A DNA stretch of 64,000 bases, taken from positions 1-64,000 of the forward strand of contig JAXMAR010000012.1 in the NCBI GenBank assembly GCA_046350295.1, given 5' to 3'. Of this stretch, positions 17,374 to 24,325 are shown one piece after another. The notes beneath the pieces were generated by a model that did not search any database, had not been told where the DNA came from, and saw nothing but the letters and a program-made list of their open reading frames with translations. The stretch is from JAXMAR01 sp046350295 (GTDB lineage: Bacteria > Planctomycetota > Planctomycetia > Gemmatales > Gemmataceae). The first letter of the stretch is position 1, and every line of letters starts with the position of its first letter. The position numbers and the translations under genes are program-made.

Positions 17374-17404
17374 GGGTTCACTCTAACAGTGCGGGTAGGG
17401 GCGG

Positions 17405-17755
17405 TCAATCGGGGGCGCTGCTCGTCTCCGCACTTGGAGGAGGGGCCGTCCGGCGAAAAATGGCGCGGTGGAGCTGGATCAGAAAGGCAAACGCGGCGAC
17501 GAGGGCGAATACATAGCTGATGGCGATCAAGAGACGACCGCAATCGCCGCCGCGGGCGCCGACGGTCCACGCCGGGTGAAGGAGCAGCAGAACGCCGCAG
17601 ACGCACGGCGCCACCTTGCCGCGTCGTCCCACGACAAAGACCGTGATCGACACCAGGAACATCGCAGCGTTGGCGCCCGCGAACGCGCTGCCGATCGCGG
17701 CGTTCGCCTCAATGATCTCCGCGGCGCCCGGGCCGCTACATGCCAGCAAAGTCAC
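17405..17755 (-). CDS. Small membrane protein, unknown function
   Basis: A 116-residue protein with three predicted membrane helices: roughly residues 18-42 (IGSAFAGANAAMFLVSITVFVV), 47-65 (VAPCVCGVLLLLHPAWTV) and 75-97 (LIAISYVFALVAAFAFLIQL). The tail is proline/serine-rich. No family is recognised. The gene is immediately upstream of ptsI with a 31-base gap and could share its transcript. It is divergent from the CxxC protein gene across an A+T-rich gap of about 200 bases. Confidence 0.5.
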   Translation of the reverse strand: MTLLACSGPGAAEIIEANAAIGSAFAGANAAMFLVSITVFVVGRRGKVAPCVCGVLLLLHPAWTVGARGGDCGRLLIAISYVFALVAAFAFLIQLHRAIFRRTAPPPSAETSSAPD

Positions 17756-17859
17756 TCGACTCCTCGCTTCCGCGTCGTGACCGTTCCCTTGTGCTTCTTC
17801 GGAAGATCAATCCTTTCAACAGGTTACTATCTGCGATGCGAGATGCAAGCCCACCGCCT

Positions 17860-17950
17860 GGTCTTGACGATAACATTTTACTTTGAATGCAATATATATG
17901 ATAAACGTCAATTATGACGATGTTTTGTTCCGCTTCTCTTTCGGAGGAAC
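17860..17950 (+). promoter_or_regulatory. A+T-rich promoter-like tract with ribosome site upstream of the CxxC protein
   Basis: The stretch from about 17,860 to 17,935 is strikingly A+T-rich for this genome. It holds a TTGACG hexamer at 17,864-17,869 and a TATATATGAT run at 17,893-17,902. The spacing between them is longer than the usual 17 bases, so the exact -35/-10 pair is uncertain. A CGGAGG ribosome site lies at 17,942-17,947, seven bases before the ATG at 17,955. Confidence 0.35.
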
Positions 17951-17954
17951 CGTC

Positions 17955-18512
17955 ATGAAGAAACTGCTCGCATTCGCCTCTCTGTGCCTCGCGACCGGCG
18001 TCATCGCGACCTCGGTCTGGGCGGGCGGCACGGCCAAGTCCGGCCCGCAGAGCGGGGACCGCGTCCCGGGCCCGTTCCATCCGCTCAACGTCACGGGCGA
18101 GTTCGTCGGCAAGAAGAACTGTCTCTTCTGCTCCAACGGCGCCAACCCGGTCGCCGTCGTCTTCGCCCGCGACTTGACCCCGGAAGTCTCGAAGCTCATC
18201 ACCAAGCTCGACGAAGCGACGACCAAGAACAAGAGCGCCAGCATGGGCAGCTTCGCCGTCTTCTGCTCCGACAAGGACGGCCTCGAAGGCGCCTTGAAAA
18301 CGCTGGCGACCAAGAGCGGCATCAAGACCCTGGTCCTCTCGATCGACAACCCGAGCGGCCCCGACGGCTACAAGATCGCCAAGGACGCGGAAGTGACCGT
18401 GCTCCTCTACAACGACTTCACCGTCCGCGCCAACCACGCCTTCAAGAAGGGCGAACTGAACGAGAAGGGGATCGACGAGGTGGTGAAGGACGTGGCGAAG
18501 ATCGTGAAGTGA
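17955..18512 (+). CDS. Exported thioredoxin-fold-like protein with a CxxC motif
   Basis: A 185-residue protein with a classic signal peptide (MKKLLAFASLCLATGVIATSVWA). The mature part holds GKKNCLFCSNGANPVAVVFARD, a CLFC dithiol followed by a strand, as in thioredoxin-like folds. A helix, the strand pair KTLVLSIDN, and VTVLLYNDFTVRANHAF at the place of the fold's final strands follow. The usual cis-proline is not obvious, so it may be a diverged reductase or a binding protein. The start at 17955 is supported by CGGAGG and by the signal peptide. It is probably periplasmic and monocistronic, with a hairpin after the stop. Confidence 0.75.
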   Translation: MKKLLAFASLCLATGVIATSVWAGGTAKSGPQSGDRVPGPFHPLNVTGEFVGKKNCLFCSNGANPVAVVFARDLTPEVSKLITKLDEATTKNKSASMGSFAVFCSDKDGLEGALKTLATKSGIKTLVLSIDNPSGPDGYKIAKDAEVTVLLYNDFTVRANHAFKKGELNEKGIDEVVKDVAKIVK

Positions 18513-18543
18513 GCGATCCGGTTCCACCCACTGCTGAAAGCAC

Positions 18544-18570
18544 AAGGGCTCGGCGTTCGCCGGGCCCTTT
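18544..18570 (+). terminator. Hairpin downstream of the CxxC protein gene
   Basis: AAGGGCTCGGC pairs with GCCGGGCCCTT (one G-T pair) around a GTTC loop and is followed by a short TTTGCTCT. It lies about 30 bases after the stop at 18,512. The T-run is weak, so efficiency is uncertain. Confidence 0.5.
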
Positions 18571-18645
18571 GCTCTCAACACTCTTTCAGGCGATCCACAC
18601 GTCAACGGATTCTCGCGGACAGCCAGCAGCAAAGAAGGGTTGGCC

Positions 18646-20616
18646 TCAGCCCTCGCCCTCGGCCCTGGCGGCGTCCAGGGCGGCGGCGTCCTCGCCCGCG
18701 ATGTGGATGGCCTTGTAGCCGCCGATCGTCTTGAAGTAGAGCAGCAGCAGCAGGTAGATGACCGCCATCGTCGCCGGGATGGCGGCGTCGGCCACCAGCG
18801 TCCGCCGGTCCCCCTCGATGCTGGCCTTGAAGACCTCCCGTTCGTCCTCGGTCAACATCTTCTCCTCGACCGCCTTCAGCTTGTCGGGGCCGTGCTCCTT
18901 TGCGATGGCGGCCTTTTCCTCCGGCGTCAGCGTCCTCAGCGCCGCCTGCGGGTCGGTGATGCCCACCTCCTTCAATTCCTCGCGGGACCTGGCCAGCTTG
19001 TCCTGGATGGCGCCGTACTTCTTGCCGGCCAGGCCGGCGGCCGGCTTGAAGACGAGGAAGGGCTTGGGGTTGTCGGCCTTGTATTCCTCGTACAGGGCCG
19101 GCTTCTTCTCCTTCAGGGCCTCGCCGGAGAAGCGGTCCTTGGCGTAGCCAAGGCCGGGCGCCCCGATCAGGCCCGCCGACATCATGCCGATGCCGCCCAT
19201 GATGCTGATCGCCACCGCCCCGGTGCGCGGGAAGCGGTCGCTGGCCACCGCCAGCATGGTCGGCCAGAAGAACGTCTTGCCGACCGCGTAGACGCCGAGG
19301 GCCACCAAGGCGAATAGGAAGCTATCCACGCGGCTGGTCAGGAGCAGTCCGCCGCACGCCAGCACGGCGCACACCAGCAGGATGCCGACCGGCGAGAGGC
19401 CCAGCTTTTTCTCGATGAAGTCGGCGCAGAAGCGGAGTGAGAACATCACCGCCGACGTGAACACGAACAAGATCTTGCCCTGCTCCGAGGTGAGCAGGTT
19501 GCCGGTGATGTTCTGGATCCAGCCATCGGTGCCCAACTCGACCGCGCCGACGAGGGCGTGGGCGATGAACAGCACGAAGAGGAGGATCGCCCCCAGCGAG
19601 AAGTTCGTTATCACGCCGACGAGGACGAGCAGCGCGAAGCCGAAGCCGTAGCCGACGTAACTGACGATCCGCTCGGTTGATTCGACCTTGGCGAGGTAGG
19701 CCACGTTCTCGTCGTGGATCTCCTTATCCGCGGCGGTCAGCGTCGCCAGGGCAGCGGCCTCGGGGTCGGCGTTGCCCGCGGCAGCCAGCGCCTCGCGTGC
19801 CAGCTCCAGCTTCTTCTGGACCGCGCCCAGCTTGACTGGGTCGCTGGGGTCGGCCGGCGTGACCAGCGGTGTCACGACGCCGGAGAAGAACATGGCCAGC
19901 AGGAAGCAAACGACCAGGCCGCCCAGCAAGCCGACGTCCTTGAACATCTGGCCGAGGCTCAGGCCGCGCTTCGACGCCTCCGACTTCGGCATGGGCTGGC
20001 CGAGGAACATCAGGCCGTAGAGCAGCACCGGCACCATGTAGAGCGCCAGCTGGTAGTGCCAGGGCCAGTGGAACTTGTCGTCGAGGATCCAGCCGGCGGC
20101 CCCGCCGAGCACCAAGCCGGCGGGCCAGCTCGCGTGGAGGATGTTCAGATAGTGGGTGCGATTGTGCGGGAACAGGGTGGCCACCAGCGGGTTGGCCACC
20201 GCCTCCAGGTTGCCGTTCGCCACCGCGAACAGGAACGACCCCCAGAACAGGTAAAGGTAGACCGAGTCTTTGGGCAGCGGCGTCACGTAGGCGGGGACGA
20301 ACGTGACCAGGGCGCTGACGACGTGCAGCAGGAACGCCGAGATCACCAGCTTGCCGTAGCCGACCTTGTCGGCGATCACGCCGCCGATGATGATGCCGAA
20401 GCAGAAGCCGGTGAAGCCGCCGCCGGTGATGCGGCCGAGCTCCTCGGCGCTGAAGTCGAAGTCCTTCCCCCAGTGCCGCAGGATGCCGCCGCGGATGGCG
20501 AAGCCGACGCCGGCGGCCAGGATGGCCATGAAGCCGGCCCACAACAGCCACATGGCGTTCGATGGCTGGGCCGTCGCGCCAGGGACCGCCTTGATGCCGT
20601 GATCCTTTTCGTCCAT
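18646..20616 (-). CDS. Large MFS transporter with two soluble insertions
   Basis: A 656-residue major-facilitator-type protein. The first helices carry MWLLWAGFMAILAAGVGFAIRGG and the loop FCFGIIIGGVIADKVGYGKL, which fits the MFS loop 2-3 motif. Twelve or more helices follow. Two hydrophilic insertions of about 70-130 residues interrupt the fold near residues 240-305 and 500-605. They share the sequence pattern 'KL-x(3)-RE-x-L-x(3)-G-x(2)-DP-x-AA' with a nearby LT. The best-known relatives are sugar/nucleoside permeases, but the substrate is not inferable. The start at 20616 is chosen because residues before it are not membrane protein. It lies downstream of the Uma2 gene, separated by a strong hairpin. 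Confidence 0.8.
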   Translation of the reverse strand: MDEKDHGIKAVPGATAQPSNAMWLLWAGFMAILAAGVGFAIRGGILRHWGKDFDFSAEELGRITGGGFTGFCFGIIIGGVIADKVGYGKLVISAFLLHVVSALVTFVPAYVTPLPKDSVYLYLFWGSFLFAVANGNLEAVANPLVATLFPHNRTHYLNILHASWPAGLVLGGAAGWILDDKFHWPWHYQLALYMVPVLLYGLMFLGQPMPKSEASKRGLSLGQMFKDVGLLGGLVVCFLLAMFFSGVVTPLVTPADPSDPVKLGAVQKKLELAREALAAAGNADPEAAALATLTAADKEIHDENVAYLAKVESTERIVSYVGYGFGFALLVLVGVITNFSLGAILLFVLFIAHALVGAVELGTDGWIQNITGNLLTSEQGKILFVFTSAVMFSLRFCADFIEKKLGLSPVGILLVCAVLACGGLLLTSRVDSFLFALVALGVYAVGKTFFWPTMLAVASDRFPRTGAVAISIMGGIGMMSAGLIGAPGLGYAKDRFSGEALKEKKPALYEEYKADNPKPFLVFKPAAGLAGKKYGAIQDKLARSREELKEVGITDPQAALRTLTPEEKAAIAKEHGPDKLKAVEEKMLTEDEREVFKASIEGDRRTLVADAAIPATMAVIYLLLLLYFKTIGGYKAIHIAGEDAAALDAARAEGEG

Positions 20617-20778
20617 CGCTGAGGGCTCCGTTGCGGAGGGGCGAGCGCATGCTCGGGGATGGTAGCAACGCCGATGCGAAGAGACTAGGAAAAAGCGGCC
20701 TTGGTGTCCTGTTGCCACAGACGAAGGGGTGGCCGATGCTGGCGAAGAGCCGGGAGAGCATCGCTGTCCGTGACCAAA

Positions 20779-20821
20779 CCCCGGCCCGAAGCGGCAGGCG
20801 CCTTGGCACTTCGGGCCGGGG
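20779..20821 (-). terminator. Strong GC hairpin between the Uma2 gene and the MFS gene
   Basis: CCCCGGCCCGAAG (20779-20791) is perfectly complementary to CTTCGGGCCGGGG (20809-20821) around a 17-base loop. On the minus strand it is followed by TTTGG. It is placed just after the truncated Uma2 gene and about 160 bases before the transporter start, consistent with a weak terminator for the upstream pair. Confidence 0.55.
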
Positions 20822-20843
20822 CTTGGCGTCTGCCTGTGCGCTG

Positions 20844-21356
20844 TCACCTGAATCGACACCAGCCCCGGCCACCCCTGGCGGCCACCGCGGCCACCCCCTG
20901 GCGGCTCAGCCTCCCTTGATTTGCGGATAGGCCGCCCAGAAGCCGCGGCTTGAGATAATCGCCGGTCGGGTCGAAGAGGATGTATTCCTTCGCCTTGAAG
21001 ATGGTCCGGTAGATATCCTTCTTCGTCTTGATGTCCTCGCGCTTGGTCGTGTTGGACGTAATCTCGATCAGCACGTCGGGGAACTTGCCCTCTTCCCAGG
21101 TCAGGTAACAAAGGCGTTTGCGCTTGGGGACGCCGAAGACGACGAAGGTGTCCGGCGCCACGTGCTTGCGCTTGTTGCCCCGCTCGTAGTAGATGAGCAG
21201 GTTGCCGGAAACGTAGACGTTGCCCTGGTCCTTGTAGCGATGCTCCAGCGTCCGGATCGAGTCGATCATCTGGTCCCGGTGCAGACCGGTTTCGGCCATG
21301 GGCTTGCCGTCCGACGTCGGATAGTCGACCTTTGGGATCTTGATGGCTGTGGACAT
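20844..21356 (-). CDS. Uma2-family PD-(D/E)xK nuclease, C-terminus damaged
   Basis: The gene starts at the ATG at 21354-21356 with a GAGAGG ribosome site. The core LIYYERGNKRKHVAPDTFVVFGV, then FPDVLIEITSNTTKREDIKTKKDIYRTIFKAKEYILFDP, is the Uma2 fold, with its D...E-x-TS...K active-site arrangement. After LKPRLLG (about residue 141) the sequence becomes low-complexity (GGLSANQGRLSRQG...). A neighbouring frame reads AYPQIKGG and stops. The last 40-60 residues usual for the family are thus missing, either by a frameshift or a true truncation. Uma2 genes are very numerous in planctomycetes and their role is unknown. It follows the nucleotidyltransferase gene by 24 bases. Confidence 0.75.
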   Translation of the reverse strand: MSTAIKIPKVDYPTSDGKPMAETGLHRDQMIDSIRTLEHRYKDQGNVYVSGNLLIYYERGNKRKHVAPDTFVVFGVPKRKRLCYLTWEEGKFPDVLIEITSNTTKREDIKTKKDIYRTIFKAKEYILFDPTGDYLKPRLLGGLSANQGRLSRQGVAAVAARGGRGWCRFR

Positions 21357-21380
21357 GAGCGCCTCTCGTTTCCGGAACGC

Positions 21381-21965
21381 TCAGCCATTCGGGTTGTCGA
21401 GAAGTTGCTGCAAGCGGTCGCCCAGCGGCGGTTGCAGACGGGCGGGCCAGGTCGCGTCAATGAGGCCGACCTGGATCAGGTCCTGCAAGTGAACGCGGTC
21501 TTTGAGACGCCAGGACATCAGCTTCATGCGTACGAGAGCATCGAGCGTAATGACCTGGAACTCGGCAGCCCGTTCGGATTCCTCCAGCTCGGGGCAGGGA
21601 TGCTCGTCTTCCGCCCGCACCTTCTCTCCGGCAAACAAAAGATGGACGCCGGCGCTCGGTTTGCCCTGAGGACCATCGACGAAGACGTCCACATCCGGCA
21701 AATGATGGTAGACGAAGCCCGCGCCTTCCAGGGCCGCCCGCGCCGCGGCGAGGTCGGCCCGGCGCACCAGTATGTCAACGTCGCGCGTGTTGCGCACGGC
21801 TTCGTCGTCGATGCGGGCCACCCATTCGGCGACGGCGTTGCCGCCGACAACGGCATAGGGCACTCCCGCCGTGTCGAGCGCCTTGGTCGCCCGGCGCAGC
21901 CGCTCCTTGACTCGTTCCGCCGCCATCAGCGCCCTCTCCCAGCCGACTACGACCGCTTCGGACAT
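21381..21965 (-). CDS. Nucleotidyltransferase-fold protein (AbiEii/MNT-like)
   Basis: A 194-residue protein. The sequence GVPYAVVGGNAVAEW (residues 35-49) followed by NTRDVDILV (59-67) is the nucleotidyltransferase signature: a GG pair at 41-42 and a DVD metal-binding pair at 62-64. The remainder is a helical/strand region with VITLDALVRMKLMSWRLKDRVHLQDL, as seen in stand-alone nucleotidyltransferases related to abortive-infection AbiEii and to LinA-like antibiotic enzymes. The ATG at 21963-21965 is preferred (AAGGAAG upstream) over the first in-frame start at 22088. No partner antitoxin is visible; the neighbour is a Uma2 protein. Confidence 0.75.
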   Translation of the reverse strand: MSEAVVVGWERALMAAERVKERLRRATKALDTAGVPYAVVGGNAVAEWVARIDDEAVRNTRDVDILVRRADLAAARAALEGAGFVYHHLPDVDVFVDGPQGKPSAGVHLLFAGEKVRAEDEHPCPELEESERAAEFQVITLDALVRMKLMSWRLKDRVHLQDLIQVGLIDATWPARLQPPLGDRLQQLLDNPNG

Positions 21966-22062
21966 GATCGCTTCCTTTCTCAGGTCGATCATATCCAAAT
22001 CCCGTGACTCTCGCGATAGCATTAGTGAGTGGCGCGGACGGAAACGAAGCAATGATGGGAGC

Positions 22063-22851
22063 ATGATGACGCCGACGTACAAGTTCACGTTCCTCGGGAC
22101 CGGCGCCTCGATGGGCGTGCCGGTGGTCGGCTGCTCCTGCGTCGTCTGCTCGTCGATCGATCCGCGCGATCAGCGCAATCGCTGCGCCGTCGTCATCCAG
22201 ACGCCGGCGGGCAACCTCTTGATCGACACGCCGCCGGAGCTGCGGCTCGAATTGCTGCGCGCGCGGATTCCGCTCGTGCACGCCGTCCTGTTCACGCACT
22301 TCCACGCCGACCATGTTTTCGGCCTCGATGATCTGCGGCCCTTGCCCCGGCTCCTGGGGGGGCCGGTGCCGATGTACTGCACGCATGAGGTGGAGCGTCT
22401 CCTCAGGCAATCGTTCTTCTACGCCTTCAACCCGGCCGCCGATTCGCTGCCGGCCGGGTTCCTGCCGAAGCTGACGTTCCGCAACATCGACGAGAAGACG
22501 CCGTTCGAGGCGCTGGGGGAGACGATCACGCCGATCGAGCTGGAGCACGCCCATTTCAGCGTGCTCGGCTTCCGCATCCGCGACGTGGCCTACTGCACGG
22601 ACGTGAATCGCATCCCGCGCGAGAGCTGGCCCAAGCTGGAGGGCCTGAAGGTCTTGGTGCTGGACGCGCTGCGCCAGCGGCCTCATGCGGGGCATTTCTC
22701 GATCGAAGAAGCCCTGGAAGTGATCGAACGCGTGCAGCCCGAAAAGGCCTACCTGACGCATCTGTCGCACGAGGTGGAGCACGCCGAGGTGAGCAAAACG
22801 CTGCCGCCGGGGGTCGAGCTGGCATATGATGGGCTGAGCTTCAGTTTCTAG
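22063..22851 (+). CDS. MBL-fold metallohydrolase (PhnP-like)
   Basis: A 262-residue metallo-beta-lactamase-fold protein. It opens with TFLGTGASMGVPVVGCSCVVC, a cysteine-containing start shared with PhnP-type cyclic phosphodiesterases. The metal motif HFHADH is at residues 79-84, and later metal-ligand positions appear in AYCTDVN (Asp) and AYLTHLSHEVEH (His). PhnP hydrolyses cyclic ribose phosphodiesters, but related proteins act on lipoyl/octanoyl or tRNA substrates, so specificity is open. The first of two adjacent ATGs (22063, 22066) follows a GGGAG ribosome site. The next gene starts 15 bases after its stop, so they are probably co-transcribed. Confidence 0.85.
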   Translation: MMTPTYKFTFLGTGASMGVPVVGCSCVVCSSIDPRDQRNRCAVVIQTPAGNLLIDTPPELRLELLRARIPLVHAVLFTHFHADHVFGLDDLRPLPRLLGGPVPMYCTHEVERLLRQSFFYAFNPAADSLPAGFLPKLTFRNIDEKTPFEALGETITPIELEHAHFSVLGFRIRDVAYCTDVNRIPRESWPKLEGLKVLVLDALRQRPHAGHFSIEEALEVIERVQPEKAYLTHLSHEVEHAEVSKTLPPGVELAYDGLSFSF

Positions 22852-22866
22852 TGGTGATGGTGATCC

Positions 22867-24264
22867 ATGGGCGACGTTCCTTCCGATCTGCTGGAGCGGT
22901 TGCGGCGGCACGGCCAGGAGCACGTGCTCAGCTTCTGGCCAAAGCTGGCGCCGGGGGAACGGGCGGAGCTCGTGGCCCAGTTGCGCGGGATTGACTTCGC
23001 TGAGCTGACGGACCTGTATCGCCGGCGCGACGAAACGTATCGCTTGCCGGCGCTGGAGCGGCTGGCGCCGTTGCCGCGGCCGAAGGTTGCAAGCGCGGCG
23101 CGCGCCAGGTGGCAGTCGCTTGCGAGCGCGGCGTTGGCCGGCGGGAAGGTCGCCTATCTCGTCGTCGCGGGTGGACAGGGCAGCCGGCTCGGGTTCGACA
23201 AACCCAAGGGGATGTACCCGATCGGGCCGGTGACGCAGCGGACGCTGTTTCACATTCACGCCGAGCGCATCCTGGCGCTCAGCCGGCGCCATGGCGCTTC
23301 CCTGCCGTTCCTCGTCATGACCAGCCCGGCGACCGACGCGGACACACGCGCGTTCTTCCAGGAACAGCGCTTCTTCGGTTTGCCGGAGGAGGATGTCTGG
23401 TTCTTCGAGCAAGGGACGATGCCGGCTCTCGATCTGGCGACCGGCCGAGTGTTGCTCGAAGCGCCCTCCCGCTTGTTCCTCAGCCCGAACGGACATGGTG
23501 GCACGCTCACGGGCCTGAAGGAGAGCGGCCTGCTCGAGCGACTGCGCCGGCGCGGCGTCGAAACGATCTACTACTTCCAGGTCGACAACCCGCTCGTGAA
23601 CCTGGCCGATCTCGATTTCATCGGGCAGCATCTCGCAGAGCGAGCCGAGGTGTCCAACAAGGTCATCGCCAAGGAGGCGCCGAGCGAGAAACTGGGGAAC
23701 TACGTGCTGCTCGACGGCCGGCTCGGCATCATCGAGTACTCCGACCTGACCGACGAGTTAGCGCGATTGCATCAAGCGGACGGCGGGCTGTTCTTCTGGG
23801 CGGGCAACCCGGCGATCCATCTGTTCGACCTCGCGTTTCTGGAGGGACTGGTACGTGAGGGGGATGGGATTCCCTGGCACGTGGCGAAGAAAAAAGTTCC
23901 GTACCTCGATGACAGCGGGCGCCTTGTCGAGCCGGACAAGGCCAATGCGCTCAAGTTCGAGCGTTTCATCTTCGACGTGTTGCCGCGCGCCGAGCGCTGG
24001 ACCGTCTTACCCATCCGGCGCGACGACGAGTTCGAGCCCCTCAAGAACGTCGAGGGGAAGGAATCGCCGGCGACGGTGCGGCGGGCGCTGACGGAGCAGG
24101 CGGCGCGCTGGTTGGAGGCGGCGGGAGCCAAGGTGGAGCGCGACGCGGCGGGAGAGCCTCGGCCTGCCATCGAGGTAAGCCCGCTCTTCGCCCTGGACGC
24201 CGACGAGCTGGCGCGCAAGATCGAGACGGGACTGACGGTCGCCGCGCCTCTGGTCCTCGCCTGA
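22867..24264 (+). CDS. UDP-N-acetylhexosamine/UDP-glucose pyrophosphorylase (UDPGP type 1)
   Basis: A 465-residue protein of the eukaryotic-type UDPGP family. The nucleotide-binding loop is VVAGGQGSRLGFDKPKGMYP (residues 99-118). The uridine/sugar site segments include PNGHGGTLTGL, YYFQVDNPLVNLAD and the KANALKFERFIFD stretch near the C-terminus, characteristic of UAP1-like enzymes. It converts UTP plus a hexosamine or hexose 1-phosphate to the UDP-sugar in the cytoplasm. It follows the MBL gene by 15 bases in an apparent operon. The preference for GlcNAc-1-P over Glc-1-P cannot be read from sequence with certainty. Confidence 0.88.
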   Translation: MGDVPSDLLERLRRHGQEHVLSFWPKLAPGERAELVAQLRGIDFAELTDLYRRRDETYRLPALERLAPLPRPKVASAARARWQSLASAALAGGKVAYLVVAGGQGSRLGFDKPKGMYPIGPVTQRTLFHIHAERILALSRRHGASLPFLVMTSPATDADTRAFFQEQRFFGLPEEDVWFFEQGTMPALDLATGRVLLEAPSRLFLSPNGHGGTLTGLKESGLLERLRRRGVETIYYFQVDNPLVNLADLDFIGQHLAERAEVSNKVIAKEAPSEKLGNYVLLDGRLGIIEYSDLTDELARLHQADGGLFFWAGNPAIHLFDLAFLEGLVREGDGIPWHVAKKKVPYLDDSGRLVEPDKANALKFERFIFDVLPRAERWTVLPIRRDDEFEPLKNVEGKESPATVRRALTEQAARWLEAAGAKVERDAAGEPRPAIEVSPLFALDADELARKIETGLTVAAPLVLA

Positions 24265-24325
24265 GCCACGTCACGGCCCCAGCCCCTTGCGATGGTAGTC
24301 CGCCTTTGATCCTCAGGAGGTCCTC

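Noticed and set aside
13997..17520. Long plus-strand frames at 13997-15682 and 15436-17520
   Set aside because: They lie opposite the RdgC-like and ptsI genes, whose motifs (for example the ptsI phosphohistidine site) are unmistakable. The opposite frames have only composition-driven sequence.
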